A stretch of DNA of 64,000 nucleotides, taken from Eisenbergiella tayi. Lineage in GTDB: Bacteria; Bacillota; Clostridia; Lachnospirales; Lachnospiraceae. The notes beneath the pieces were generated by a model. The model searched no databases. It was given only the letters and a program-made list of their open reading frames with translations, and had not been told where the DNA came from. Every line of letters begins with the position of its first letter. Within the stretch, counting starts at the first letter, position 1. The stretch is from the NCBI RefSeq assembly GCF_001881565.1, contig NZ_MPDJ01000001.1, forward strand, positions 1,781,615-1,845,614. Reading direction: 5' to 3'. Of this stretch, positions 17,376-25,351 are shown one piece after another. Made by a program: the position numbers and the translations under genes.

Positions 17376-18226
17376 AGGCAAATCTCCTTTCCGGCAAGCA
17401 GCCGTTTCAGCTGTTCCATTTTTCCCTGTGCGGCGGCTTTCCTCAAATTCTCCCCGGTAAAGCAGAGAGGGGAACACATTTCAAGCAGGCGGTCATAAAT
17501 CCGGGCGTGGGCGGTGTCCTCCGGGTGCTGCAATTCCTCCAGCGTGAGGTTGGTCGTCACAATCAGCGGCTTCCTGCTCCGGTAGCGGCTGTCAATCACA
17601 TTGTAGACCTGTTCCAGACCGTATTCTGTGCCACGCTCCATTCCAAAATCGTCAATGATGAGCAGGGGGAAGCTGCAAAGGCGGGAAATATATTCGTTCC
17701 TGCCCGCAAAGCTGGCGGCAAGGTCGTTTAATATTGCTGCAAAGTTTGTCATGCACACCGGGACTTCCTGCTCCATGAGGGCGTTTGCAATACACCCGGC
17801 AAAATAGCTTTTCCCAGTGCCTACCCTGCCCCACAAGAGCAGCCCGTAGTTCCCGTCCTTTATCTGTTCCCAGCGTGCCACATATCCGGCGGCGTTCTTC
17901 ATCTGCGGGCAGCTGCCGTTATCGTTGGCAAATGTCCAGTCCTGCATGGTCTTGTCTGTAAAGCCCTGCCGTTTCAGCCGTTCCACCGTTTCAAGGTGGC
18001 TGCGCCGCTTCTCGGCGGCTTCCCGTTCCTTACGGGCTGCCCGCTGGCAGTCGCACTCTGACGGGTGGCGGTCACGCCCGAAAAAGGTCTTGCCCTCCGG
18101 GAAATAGGCTTCTTTGGGTTTCCGGCATTTGCCGCAGTATAAAAGCCCGTCCTCCCCGGTGTAATCCTCCGGCTCGGCTGTGGTGTCGGTCATAGGCAGT
18201 ATGGTGTTGTGGATTGTATCGGTCAT
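17372..18226 (-). CDS. DnaC/IstB-like ATPase, helicase loader of the IME
   Basis: A 284-residue AAA+ ATPase. The N-terminal 65 residues hold cysteine pairs (CGKC at 32-35, CDC near 58-60) typical of the zinc-binding start of such DnaC-like proteins. Walker A is GRVGTGKS at 133-140, Walker B LLIIDDFG near 190, and a sensor segment PLIVTTNLTLEEL follows. It probably loads the host replicative helicase at the IME origin together with the RepA-type protein directly upstream. ATG 18226 has AAGGAGGGAG and overlaps the repA stop (ATGA). Confidence 0.92.
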   Translation of the reverse strand: MTDTIHNTILPMTDTTAEPEDYTGEDGLLYCGKCRKPKEAYFPEGKTFFGRDRHPSECDCQRAARKEREAAEKRRSHLETVERLKRQGFTDKTMQDWTFANDNGSCPQMKNAAGYVARWEQIKDGNYGLLLWGRVGTGKSYFAGCIANALMEQEVPVCMTNFAAILNDLAASFAGRNEYISRLCSFPLLIIDDFGMERGTEYGLEQVYNVIDSRYRSRKPLIVTTNLTLEELQHPEDTAHARIYDRLLEMCSPLCFTGENLRKAAAQGKMEQLKRLLAGKEICL

Positions 18227-18984
18227 AGGCTTTCTCCCTCCTTGAATGAATAGTCCGGTATGCCTTTCTTTGGCTTCTCTTTGGCAGCGTCCTCCTGCGC
18301 CCACTTGTAAATGGTGGCTGCATGGCTCTGGTACTGCTTCCCGGTGGAAGCGATGTGGCAGGAAAGGCGGTCAAGGTAATACTCCCACTTGCCGGGGAAG
18401 TCCTGTTCCAGCTCCAAAAGTTCTGTGTCAGAAAGAAATACATTTTTATATCTGCCATAAGCGGCGGGGGGCTGCCCCTCACTCGCTCCTTTTGTTTGGC
18501 TCTCTATTAGGTTGTTTATATTAGTTTGGTTAGGGGACGGTTTTCCGACCGTCATAAGGTCAGTTTTCCGGCTGTCAGTTGGTCGGTTTCCCGCCCTTAT
18601 GAGGGGCGGTTTTCCGTCCGTCAGTTGGTCGGAAAACTGTACCACTGGGATAGGCGGCACTTTCACATACAGACGGTTGGCGGCAGAAAAGCCCGTCCGT
18701 CTGCGTTCCAGCAGCCCGGCAGCGTCCAGTTCGTTCAGTGCGCCCTTTATGGTGGTGCAGCCTTTATCCAGCATTTCCGCTATCTCTGCTATGGGGTAGA
18801 CAATGTATGTCCGTCCCTCGCTGTCCTGCCAGCCGTTCTTCTGCGAAAGGGTGGAACGGTCTAACAGCAGCGCATATAACTCTCTTGCGGTGTGGGATAG
18901 GTCTGTTTCCAGCAGGAAACGGGGGTAAGGCAGGTAAGCGGGCAGCTCCGTTCCTGCGGTCATATAATCAGCGATAGGGTTCAC
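18223..18984 (-). CDS. repA: RepA-type replication initiator of the IME
   Basis: A 253-residue protein with a RepA-N-like winged-helix domain in residues 1 to about 110 (RFLLETDLSHTARELYALLLDR, IAEIAEMLDKGCTTIKGALNELDAAGLLERRR). A low-complexity linker (about 115-155) is encoded by the iteron-like repeats, and a C-terminal domain ends in YKWAQEDAAKEK. Such initiators start replication by binding repeats within their own gene. ATG 18984 has AAGGAGGTGA upstream. It is the first gene of the repA-dnaC-tnpW-recombinase group, all joined by overlaps or short gaps. Confidence 0.9.
   Translation of the reverse strand: MNPIADYMTAGTELPAYLPYPRFLLETDLSHTARELYALLLDRSTLSQKNGWQDSEGRTYIVYPIAEIAEMLDKGCTTIKGALNELDAAGLLERRRTGFSAANRLYVKVPPIPVVQFSDQLTDGKPPLIRAGNRPTDSRKTDLMTVGKPSPNQTNINNLIESQTKGASEGQPPAAYGRYKNVFLSDTELLELEQDFPGKWEYYLDRLSCHIASTGKQYQSHAATIYKWAQEDAAKEKPKKGIPDYSFKEGESL
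18536..18639. repeat. Iteron-like 23-bp direct repeats inside repA (candidate IME replication origin)
   Basis: Four copies begin at 18,536, 18,559, 18,582 and 18,605, each exactly 23 bp apart, sharing the core GGTTTTCCG (variants AGTTTTCCG, GGTTTCCCG) and mostly a following GTCA. An inverted copy, GGTCGGAAAACTG, ends the array at 18,627-18,639. Because 23 is not a multiple of three, each copy is read in a different codon phase, so selection is probably on DNA rather than protein. In RepA_N plasmids the origin lies in the same central part of the initiator gene. Confidence 0.78.
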
Positions 18985-19093
18985 CTCCTTGTGGTGTCTG
19001 TCTGTGGGTTCTGTTACGCTTTTAGGGGGCGTTTTTAAGGGAAAAGGATAAATGTATCACGCACCCTTTGACACCCTCCAAAAAAGCCTTGAT

Positions 19094-19480
19094 TTATGCG
19101 GGTTTGAAATGCCCTAAAGCGTGACATTTCTCCCTTTGTTTCCGCTTCCGTTTGGCGGCGTTTATCCGCTTCATGCGTCCGGCGCAGTCCGGGCAGTATT
19201 TCCCCCGGTTGGATTTTGGGAAGAAGAACGCCCCGCAGACAGCGCAGCGTTTCCGGCTTCCCCGGCGCAAGAGGGCGGCTTCCAGTGCTTCATCAAGGGG
19301 CAGGACAGCGGCGGTAAACCAGCGGCAGAGCAGCGAATAGCTGATACTCTGTACACACACGCAAGGCTCGCCGTCCTCCAACAGCAGGCAGTTCCCGCTG
19401 TCATAGTTGCAGCACTCATGCACAAGGCGGCGGGCTGCCCGGTACTGGCGGTAGTCCATGCGGGGGATATTACCGTTCAT
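19094..19480 (-). CDS. Cysteine-rich VLP-domain protein
   Basis: A 128-residue protein with many cysteines. The first half has HECCNYDSGNCLLLEDGEPCVC, resembling the cysteine-rich VLP domain often encoded next to MobP relaxases. The second half has a zinc-ribbon pattern (CAVCGAFFFPKSNRGKYCPDC) and a basic tail. A DNA-binding or regulatory role in mobilization is plausible. ATG 19480 has GAAAGGAGCAG upstream and overlaps the relaxase end by 11 bases; the longer upstream frame overlaps much of the relaxase gene and was rejected. Confidence 0.8.
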   Translation of the reverse strand: MNGNIPRMDYRQYRAARRLVHECCNYDSGNCLLLEDGEPCVCVQSISYSLLCRWFTAAVLPLDEALEAALLRRGSRKRCAVCGAFFFPKSNRGKYCPDCAGRMKRINAAKRKRKQREKCHALGHFKPA

Positions 19481-21095
19481 GGCTCTGCTCCTTTCTGCGC
19501 TGCGGCTCGCTCCGGCGTAAAATCTGGTCGATATTGCCCTTGACAGTCTGCAAGCGGCGGTACTCCTCCCGTTTTGCCCGGTAATCGTTGTAGCCGCTGT
19601 TTTTCTCTTTGATAAGGCTTTCAATCTCTGCTTGCAGGGATTTATAGCTCGGCAGCTTGGAAATGCCGTTCTCCCTGAAATAGCGGGCGGCTGCGTCTGC
19701 TATGATAAAGTCACTTTCATGCTTCTGACGGTAGGCTGCTTTTGCTTTGGCGTTTTTCTGCTGTTTCAGCCCGTCCCGGACAGGGCGGGTCTTGGAATAG
19801 GCAAGCACCTGCCGTTGCAGCTCCTTTTTCCCGTTCAGCGTCTTTTCCACCTGCTTCAACCACGCAAGGCTTTCCTGCATGGCGGCATAGGCGGCAGAAC
19901 AGGCTTCGTCCAGTTCCTCCGGGGAGGAAAAGCCGTACTGCTGATAGGCGGTAACGGTAGCTGCCATTTGCTTTAGGTTGTGCTTTGCCGCCCAGCGGTC
20001 ATAGCCCACGCCCTTGCCCTCGGCTCGCTTGGCTTCCCGGTCAACCATGCGCTGCAAGGTGTTGTCTGCCGGGGTGGTTTTTGCAGCTTTTTCCCCTTGT
20101 AACGGCTTTTTAACTGCGGCAGGGTATTCGGGTATGGCTTTGGTCTGTTCGGCAGCTCTGTGGGCGTTCTGCGTGAGCAGGGCAAGGACAGCAGCCTTGT
20201 CAAAATCGTCCCCCAGCTTTCGGGCTGTGATAGGCTTTGTCCTGTCCGGCGTGAGGTAGGAAAGCCGCCCCCGGCTCTCCTTGACGGTCACACCCTCCCG
20301 CAGCAAAAGGGAAGAAAACTCGTCAAAGCTGCCAGCTTGGGAAAGTGCCTGCCGTATCGTCCGGCGCAGCTTCGCCTTGTCCGTTTCAAACTTGGTGGGC
20401 TTGGTCGGCTGTCCGGCGGCTTCTCTGGCGGCGTTCTCTTTGTCAAGGGCAAGCTGCCCTTTCTTTGCCGCCCAGTATTCCCGTTCGGTTATCCGTTCCT
20501 TGCTGCCGTTCAAGAGGTCGATTTGGTAAAGCCCCTCCCGGTGGCACATTTCCATGACTTCGCTCTTGAAATATTCCATAGCGGCGTTGGTGCAGCGGTG
20601 CTTGCAGCCCTCCAGCGTGTCGGCTGGTCTGTCCATGTAGGGCAGAAGCGGGACTTCGTAAATCCGCAGGGAGTTGATGACGATATGCACATGGATATTC
20701 CCGCTGTGGTTATGCCCGTCCGGGTGGGTGCAGATTAGGGCTTGGTGTCCGGGGAAATGCTCCTTGCAGAACTGCTCGCCCAGCTCCTGCGCCCGGTCTA
20801 CGGTCAAGCCGTTGTCTGTCCCGTCCCGTGGGTCAAAGCTGATGATATAGTGGTGGCTTTTCACATCTTCCCGTTTTTGGTTTTTCTCATAGCGGAGATT
20901 GGCTCGCATACAGGCAACAGCGAAATCCTCGCCCCCGCAGTTGAGGGAAGAAATGCGGTAATCCTCCCTCGGTATCAGCCGCCCGTTTTCATCAAGGGTG
21001 GCTTTCATGGTAAACTCGTCATGCTCAAATGTGAGATAGGCTTCCGCTGCGCCATAGTCGGCGTTTTTAGAGCTGATATGTTTGAATGTTGCCAA
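19470..21095 (-). CDS. mobA: MobP-type relaxase of the IME
   Basis: A 541-residue relaxase that should nick the IME at oriT and lead the strand into a coupling protein. The N-terminal nuclease domain has ATFKHISSKNADYGAAEAYL, SHHYIISFDPRD, and the three-histidine metal motif in HPDGHNHSGNIHVHIVIN. A long helical, basic region follows (about 330-541). The start is uncertain: TTG 21095 gives the family-typical N-terminus (ATFKHIS) and overlaps mobC by 29 bases; TTG 21125 is also in frame. The C-terminus overlaps the Cys-rich VLP gene. Confidence 0.9.
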   Translation of the reverse strand: MATFKHISSKNADYGAAEAYLTFEHDEFTMKATLDENGRLIPREDYRISSLNCGGEDFAVACMRANLRYEKNQKREDVKSHHYIISFDPRDGTDNGLTVDRAQELGEQFCKEHFPGHQALICTHPDGHNHSGNIHVHIVINSLRIYEVPLLPYMDRPADTLEGCKHRCTNAAMEYFKSEVMEMCHREGLYQIDLLNGSKERITEREYWAAKKGQLALDKENAAREAAGQPTKPTKFETDKAKLRRTIRQALSQAGSFDEFSSLLLREGVTVKESRGRLSYLTPDRTKPITARKLGDDFDKAAVLALLTQNAHRAAEQTKAIPEYPAAVKKPLQGEKAAKTTPADNTLQRMVDREAKRAEGKGVGYDRWAAKHNLKQMAATVTAYQQYGFSSPEELDEACSAAYAAMQESLAWLKQVEKTLNGKKELQRQVLAYSKTRPVRDGLKQQKNAKAKAAYRQKHESDFIIADAAARYFRENGISKLPSYKSLQAEIESLIKEKNSGYNDYRAKREEYRRLQTVKGNIDQILRRSEPQRRKEQSHER

Positions 21096-21462
21096 CAGCG
21101 TCACCCACTTTCTGCAAGACTTCAAACTTTAGGGCAGCAAGGTCGGAAACCGCCGCCCGTACCTCCCCGGCAAGCTGCGGATAGGGACTGTGCCACTCGT
21201 TCAGCGTCCGGGCTATCTGGTTTAAGTTGCCGCCGATCCTCCCGTATTCGGCGGTCAGCTTCCCGACAGCGGCAAGCAGCTCGTCATTGATGGGGGAAAC
21301 GGTTATGATGGGGCGTATGGCTGCCCCGGTTATGGCTTGCCGGATAAACTCGGCTTGGCTCATGTGGTAAGCAGAAAGCCGCTGGGCAAACTCGGCGTAT
21401 TCTTCCTCGGTCATGCGTGTTTTGACTACCCGGCTGCGGTGCGGCGTGTTGTATCGTTTCAT
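21067..21462 (-). CDS. mobC: MobC-type relaxosome protein
   Basis: A 131-residue protein with a ribbon-helix-helix-like start (RVVKTRMTEEEYAEFAQRLSA) and the MobC signature GRIGGNLNQIARTLN. MobC proteins bind oriT and help the relaxase open the strands. ATG 21462 has AGAAAGGAGGTC upstream. It overlaps the relaxase start, so the two are coupled. The oriT should lie upstream of this gene. Confidence 0.9.
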   Translation of the reverse strand: MKRYNTPHRSRVVKTRMTEEEYAEFAQRLSAYHMSQAEFIRQAITGAAIRPIITVSPINDELLAAVGKLTAEYGRIGGNLNQIARTLNEWHSPYPQLAGEVRAAVSDLAALKFEVLQKVGDAVGNIQTYQL

Positions 21463-21970
21463 AGGTGGTTGACCTCCTTTCTGTGCGTGGTGTCCTCTCA
21501 CTAATAGGAGAAAAACAGGGTGTGAAGCGGAACTGTTTTTGAAAAATCCGAAAAATATTTTGAGGGGTTTTTCAGCGGCGCAAGCCGCATAAGCAGGGTT
21601 TGGGGAAGGCACTCCCCAACAAGATTCCCGCAGGGGCAAAATGAGCGATAAGCGAATTTTGGCACCTCGGTAGAATCTTGCTCTAAGAAACTGCCGGCCT
21701 GCCGTTCACTTGCTACTGCCACTTTTTCAGAAAATCTATAACCAGCTTTTTTTATAAAAGGCTGCGGGCTGGCGTTTTTCCCTTACTCCCTACAAACCAC
21801 AAAAGAGCAGAATGGACGGACTTTCCGGCAAGAACTTTTCCGGCGGCTCGGTCTTTCCCGACAATAAGGCGTTTCGGAAGCTGCGTTTTGCCCGCTGTCT
21901 GAAAAAAATGGCAGCCTTTTTTGGTTTCACTGTCTAATACGGAACTTTTGGAAATTTGCCAAAAATGGAC
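21463..21970. other. Non-coding region upstream of mobC with inverted repeats, candidate oriT
   Basis: About 500 bases with no convincing gene. It holds several hairpins: GCGGC-GCAA-GCCGC at 21,574-21,587, TTGGGGA/TCCCCAA at 21,600-21,606 and 21,613-21,619, and a wider pair around AAGATTC (about 21,621) and GAATCTT (about 21,673). Clustered inverted repeats directly upstream of mobC-relaxase are the usual oriT position. The nick site cannot be fixed from the sequence alone. Confidence 0.5.
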
Positions 21971-22008
21971 GCAAAAAAAGCAGCAAATCTTTTTCGGATT
22001 TACTGCTT
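21971..22008 (-). terminator. Terminator after the IME lipoprotein gene
   Basis: On the minus strand AAGCAGTAAATCC and GATTTGCTGCTT form a stem around a GAAAAA loop, followed by TTTTTT. It would end the cargo transcript before the oriT region and mobC. Confidence 0.7.
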
Positions 22009-22089
22009 CATGTGCCGCTGCGGTGCGGCGGGATGGATATTCAGTTGAAATAAAAGAGGATGGTGGTACTTTAGTCTATCGACTCTTTA

Positions 22090-22578
22090 CTAACTATTAG
22101 GTAATCTTGAAAGATTTTCCTTGAATTTATCTAAAGAATGTTCATTGTTTCCCGCAAAAATAAGTGGAATTGTATATTCATATGATATGCCATTTTCATA
22201 GTCCGATAATTGTATTTTTATAGTATCATCCCTCTCATCTTTAGGTGCTATATATATGAATGAATTTTTATTTATATCAGATATTTTCCCTTTTTCAGAA
22301 GAAACAGTATAACCCCAGTCTGTTAAATTTGTCTTTATTGTAACTTCTGTTTCTGTTTCTTTTCTAGTCTGCAATGCTGTTTTATCGATTTGGATATCAA
22401 AAGGAGTCGAACCTAACAATTCACTGTTTATATTTACAAGTTCTTCTCCATTTGTTTTAGAAATATTAGATTCATCTTCATAATTTTGTTGAGATTCATC
22501 TTTTGGTGTTTCTCTGTTACATCCTAATAAAAAGCATAAAATAATTAGTACTAATACAGAAAGTTGTTTTTTTTGCAT
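22090..22578 (-). CDS. IME cargo lipoprotein with an Ig-like domain, function unknown
   Basis: A 162-residue lipoprotein. The signal peptide is MQKKQLSVLVLIILCFLLGC with lipobox LLGC, so it should be anchored outside the membrane. A polar Asn/Glu-rich spacer follows (about 25-50), then a beta-rich segment (about 55-150) with TPFDIQIDKTALQTRKETE and TIKIQLSDYENG that looks like a single immunoglobulin-type fold. Codon use is strongly AT-rich, unlike the GC-rich mobilization genes next to it, which suggests separate origin. The ribosome site is GAAAGGAGAAAT. No homolog is recognised; roles such as surface exclusion, adhesion or phage blocking are possible but unsupported. Confidence 0.72.
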   Translation of the reverse strand: MQKKQLSVLVLIILCFLLGCNRETPKDESQQNYEDESNISKTNGEELVNINSELLGSTPFDIQIDKTALQTRKETETEVTIKTNLTDWGYTVSSEKGKISDINKNSFIYIAPKDERDDTIKIQLSDYENGISYEYTIPLIFAGNNEHSLDKFKENLSRLPNS

Positions 22579-22602
22579 TTATTTCTCCTTTCATATTATC
22601 AA

Positions 22603-22655
22603 AGAAAGCACTAAGAGTACTTTCAAGAAATTTTGAAATATTCTCAATGCTTTCT
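22603..22655. repeat. Large imperfect hairpin between the two cargo genes
   Basis: AGAAAGCACTAAGAGTAC at the left pairs with the right arm ending in TGCTTTCT at 22,648-22,655, about 14 of 18 positions, with an AAATTTT-centred loop. A T-run follows on the plus strand and a shorter one on the minus strand. It may be a bidirectional terminator or a processing site upstream of the lipoprotein gene. Confidence 0.5.
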
Positions 22656-22692
22656 ATTTTTTGATTATAAACTTGCCGGTAATGATACTATG

Positions 22693-22998
22693 TTAATTTA
22701 TCTCTTTCGCGTAACCTTTGTTGCAATATACACATGCACCATTCACCCATTTGTGAGACATTTCAATCGTCTCAACTTCATAAATGCTTACTTCTCCACA
22801 AATTAAACATTGTTTGTAATTATATACATGACGTGTCGCACATTTATCCCAGTCATCATATATACCAGGCATTTCATCTTCATATCCATAGTACTGGGGA
22901 GAACCCCAACTATGAGTATGAGCGGCAAATACAGTCATTGGAGCAGCTACAATTCCAGCTACTACTGAAAGTGCTAAAATAGATTTTCTTAAATTCAT
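22693..22998 (-). CDS. Small secreted IME cargo protein with two cysteine pairs
   Basis: A 101-residue protein. A clear signal peptide ends at AFA near residue 25 (SILALSVVAGIVAAPMTVFA). The mature part has aromatic-rich segments (HTHSWGSPQYYGYEDE) and two CxxC pairs (CLICGE near 69, CVYCNKG near 92) with nearby histidines, a pattern that could bind one metal ion. The gene is AT-rich like the neighbouring lipoprotein gene and unlike the rest of the IME. AAGGGAGGAACTT is a strong ribosome site. I do not recognise the family. Confidence 0.72.
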   Translation of the reverse strand: MNLRKSILALSVVAGIVAAPMTVFAAHTHSWGSPQYYGYEDEMPGIYDDWDKCATRHVYNYKQCLICGEVSIYEVETIEMSHKWVNGACVYCNKGYAKEIN

Positions 22999-23045
22999 AA
23001 GTTCCTCCCTTTCCTTAAAAATACATAGCTCTTTGTTAGATTGTC

Positions 23046-23074
23046 ATTTTAACATAATAATTGGTAAAATGCAA
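23046..23074 (-). promoter_or_regulatory. Possible promoter of the IME cargo genes
   Basis: On the minus strand TTGCAT (23,074-23,069) and TAAAAT (23,051-23,046) are separated by 17 bases, about 50 bases before the secreted-protein start. The -35 box is weak. Confidence 0.4.
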
Positions 23075-23159
23075 TAATTTATTTTCTATTTACGAGAAAA
23101 TACTGTGCATATTATCTTATTTAGGAATAGTTAAGGCGGCTACCTAAATCTTTTTATTA

Positions 23160-23176
23160 CTTTACCGCACATGAGC
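23160..23176. repeat. IME right terminal inverted repeat
   Basis: CTTTACCGCACATGAGC is the imperfect reverse complement of 15,341-15,357 (14 of 17). The last GC is the presumed crossover dinucleotide beside maff2. Confidence 0.85.
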
Positions 23177-23302
23177 ATTGGCGCCGGGGTTGTCGTTGCC
23201 GTAACCTTCCAGCAGGTTGATAACGCCCCAGATACCGAGACCGGCACCGAGCGCGATAACGAGGGTCTGAAGAACGGTGATTGCCTGTTCAAAAAATGCC
23301 AT
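23162..23302 (-). pseudogene. maff2, 5' half (disrupted by the IME)
   Basis: From ATG 23302 the frame encodes 42 Maff2 residues (MAFFEQAITVLQTLVIALGA, then GVINLLEGYGNDNPGAN). It then enters the IME, picks up AHVR and stops at 23,162. The first membrane helix is kept and the second is lost. It may still make a 46-residue truncated peptide. The remaining codons are at 15,244-15,342. Confidence 0.88.
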
Positions 23303-23357
23303 ATAGTTTGTTAGCCGGAATCTGATTAAAAAATAGGTTTGTCATGTTTCATAGGCA

Positions 23358-23409
23358 TACAAAAGCCGGAACAATCTGCCGCCCGGTTTCCGGGGGCATG
23401 ATTCCGGCT
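23358..23409 (-). terminator. Hairpin after the coupling-protein gene, before maff2
   Basis: Arms AGCCGGAA (23,364-23,371) and TTCCGGCT (23,402-23,409) pair perfectly, with an inner CCCGG/CCGGG stem. On the minus strand TTTTGT follows. It may end or attenuate the virD4 transcript ahead of maff2. Confidence 0.6.
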
Positions 23410-23521
23410 GTCCTCCTTTTTCATTATTTTTTCTCGCGATTGTCCGCTTTGTACGCCAATGGCCCATAGAGGGCAGATGCGGCGAATAGATAAGATCACT
23501 CCCTTCTAAAGCGGAACGAAA

Positions 23522-25351
23522 TTAAGCGCCCTTTGTGTCTACTTCATATACATCGCAGACCTCATTGGGCTTGAGTTTCAGCCTTGCGGACAAGAATGCT
23601 TCAATATCAAAAGCGTTCTTGTCATCCGCGTCGGCAGTGTACTTGAAATTGGGGTGCTTGGTGATGTCGTACTTATCCGAAAGGAAAGGACGCACACCGC
23701 GCAGCTGGAGGATACACTTGCCGCCATCCATAACAGCAAGCTCATCCTGGCTCATCAGCTCTTTCCCCAATTTTTGATAGTTGAGTGAATGGGATGTTTC
23801 CCTCCCACGGCTCTCTCCGGTGTTGTAGGTGTCGATGGTTTCCTTACCCAGCACGGCGGCCAGCTCCTTGAGAGTGGTCGGCTCCTTACCGCCCAGAAAG
23901 ATGGAAGTATCCATGTTTCCGATAATGGTATCTGCGTTATCCTTATAAATCGCCTTGAGCTGACTCTGCGCCTGCAACACCAGACAGGCGGAGATCTCAC
24001 GGCTTCGGATGGTGGCCACCAGCTTTTCCAACTTGGGTATCTGGCCAATGTTGGCGCACTCGTCGATCAGACAGCGCACATGAACCGGCAGTCTGCCGTC
24101 GTACACATCGTCGGCCTTTTCGCAGAGCAGGTTAAACAGCTGGGTATAACACATGGATATAAGGAAATTAAAGCTGTCATCAGTGTCACTCATGATGAGG
24201 AACAGGGCAGTTTTCCTGTCTCCCAGAGTATCCAGCTCCAGCTCATCATAAGCCGTGACCTCACGCAACTCTGCAATGTCGAACACGGCAAGGCGAGCGC
24301 CGCAGGAAATCAAAATCGACTTGGCTGTTTTTCCGGCGGCCAGCTTATATTTCTTATACTGGCGCACCGCAAAGTGGTTTGGCTTCTCGGCTTCCAGTGC
24401 ATCAAACATCAGGTCTACGGGGTTTTTGAACTCCTCGTCATCCTCACGGACTTCCATGGCGTTGATGAACTCAATGAGGGTGGAGAAGTTTTGTTCCTCC
24501 ACCGGAGCCTCATAATGGATATAGCCAATAAGCGCGCAGTACAACAAGGTTTCTGCTTTTACCCAGAAATCGTCTCCGGCCTTGCCTTCGCCTTTGGTAT
24601 TGGCGATCAGCGTTGTTACCAGCTTCAAAATGTCCTTTTCGCTATGGATATAGGCGAAAGGGTTATAGTGCATGGACTTCTTGAAGTTAATGGTATTTAG
24701 GACCTTGATTCGGTACGGCTCATAAATGACCTTGCCGTGCTTATCCTTCATAGGCTTTCCGTCTTTCCCCAGCTTGGGTGCGCCCCTTTGGAGCATTTTT
24801 CCGCACTCCACCAAAATGGTTCCCTTCGGGTCTGTGACCACATAGGAACTGTGCATCTGCATCAGATTCGGTTTGAGCCAGAAGCGGGTCTTACCGGAAC
24901 CGGAGCCGCCAATCACCAGCACATTTTTGTTTCTGGCGGTCTTTGGGTCCTTGGGGCGGCTGTTCATTGTCAGGCTCTCCGTTTTCGTCAGAATCACATT
25001 GTTCTGGAATACCGGGTCGATGTAGGGTGTAATGTCCTCATGGGTTCCCCACCGGGCGGAACCGTATTCCATGCCGTGCCTGTACTTCTTGGCGTTCTTG
25101 CTTTTCAGGTACACAGCCAGCCGCAGGCCGCCGCAGCAGCACAGGCCCACCAGCAGGTCCAGCGGGTGCAGGCTGGGCCACCAGCTGGCCAGCGCCACCG
25201 GCAGCGTGGAGAAGAACGAGAGCATTTTTGCCGAAGCGTCCGCACCCACGGCCATCCGCCACGCTTCACCGAAGTTGGTGGAGAAAAGCCCCATCAGGAT
25301 ATACGGCAGATTCAGCAAAATGAGCTTTTTGATGTTCAGCTGCTTTTTCAT
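23522..25351 (-). CDS. virD4: VirD4/TraG-type coupling ATPase
   Basis: A 609-residue type IV coupling protein that hands relaxase-bound DNA to the channel. Two membrane segments lie at about 10-28 and 60-82. Walker A GGSGSGKT is at residues 148-155, and Walker B-like RCLIDECANIGQIPKLEKL follows near residue 420, with a conserved segment ACLVLQAQSQLKAIY. The start overlaps the pcfB stop (ATGA), so expression is coupled. It could also serve as the coupling protein for the nested IME relaxase. Confidence 0.95.
   Translation of the reverse strand: MKKQLNIKKLILLNLPYILMGLFSTNFGEAWRMAVGADASAKMLSFFSTLPVALASWWPSLHPLDLLVGLCCCGGLRLAVYLKSKNAKKYRHGMEYGSARWGTHEDITPYIDPVFQNNVILTKTESLTMNSRPKDPKTARNKNVLVIGGSGSGKTRFWLKPNLMQMHSSYVVTDPKGTILVECGKMLQRGAPKLGKDGKPMKDKHGKVIYEPYRIKVLNTINFKKSMHYNPFAYIHSEKDILKLVTTLIANTKGEGKAGDDFWVKAETLLYCALIGYIHYEAPVEEQNFSTLIEFINAMEVREDDEEFKNPVDLMFDALEAEKPNHFAVRQYKKYKLAAGKTAKSILISCGARLAVFDIAELREVTAYDELELDTLGDRKTALFLIMSDTDDSFNFLISMCYTQLFNLLCEKADDVYDGRLPVHVRCLIDECANIGQIPKLEKLVATIRSREISACLVLQAQSQLKAIYKDNADTIIGNMDTSIFLGGKEPTTLKELAAVLGKETIDTYNTGESRGRETSHSLNYQKLGKELMSQDELAVMDGGKCILQLRGVRPFLSDKYDITKHPNFKYTADADDKNAFDIEAFLSARLKLKPNEVCDVYEVDTKGA

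Larger units (their letters stand above)
15341..23176 (-). mobile_element. Nested 7.83-kb integrative mobilizable element inserted in maff2
   Basis: The element interrupts maff2. Its ends are 17-bp imperfect inverted repeats (14 of 17 match), each beginning with GC at the junction. All genes point the same way as the ICE transfer operon. Content is a large serine recombinase at one end, TnpW, DnaC-like loader, RepA-type initiator, Cys-rich VLP protein, MobP relaxase, MobC, a probable oriT, and two AT-rich cargo genes. It has no transfer channel, so it should be mobilised by an ICE, plausibly its own host. A serine recombinase with dinucleotide crossover explains the GC at both ends. Confidence 0.92.

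Noticed and set aside
18536..18639. Possible CRISPR array
   Set aside because: The 23-bp and 15-bp repeats (this one and 27,587-27,676) are adjacent without spacers and lie inside initiator genes, so they are iteron-like, not CRISPR.
21501..21722. A 73-residue minus-strand frame upstream of mobC
   Set aside because: It crosses the hairpin-rich candidate oriT region and has no family similarity.
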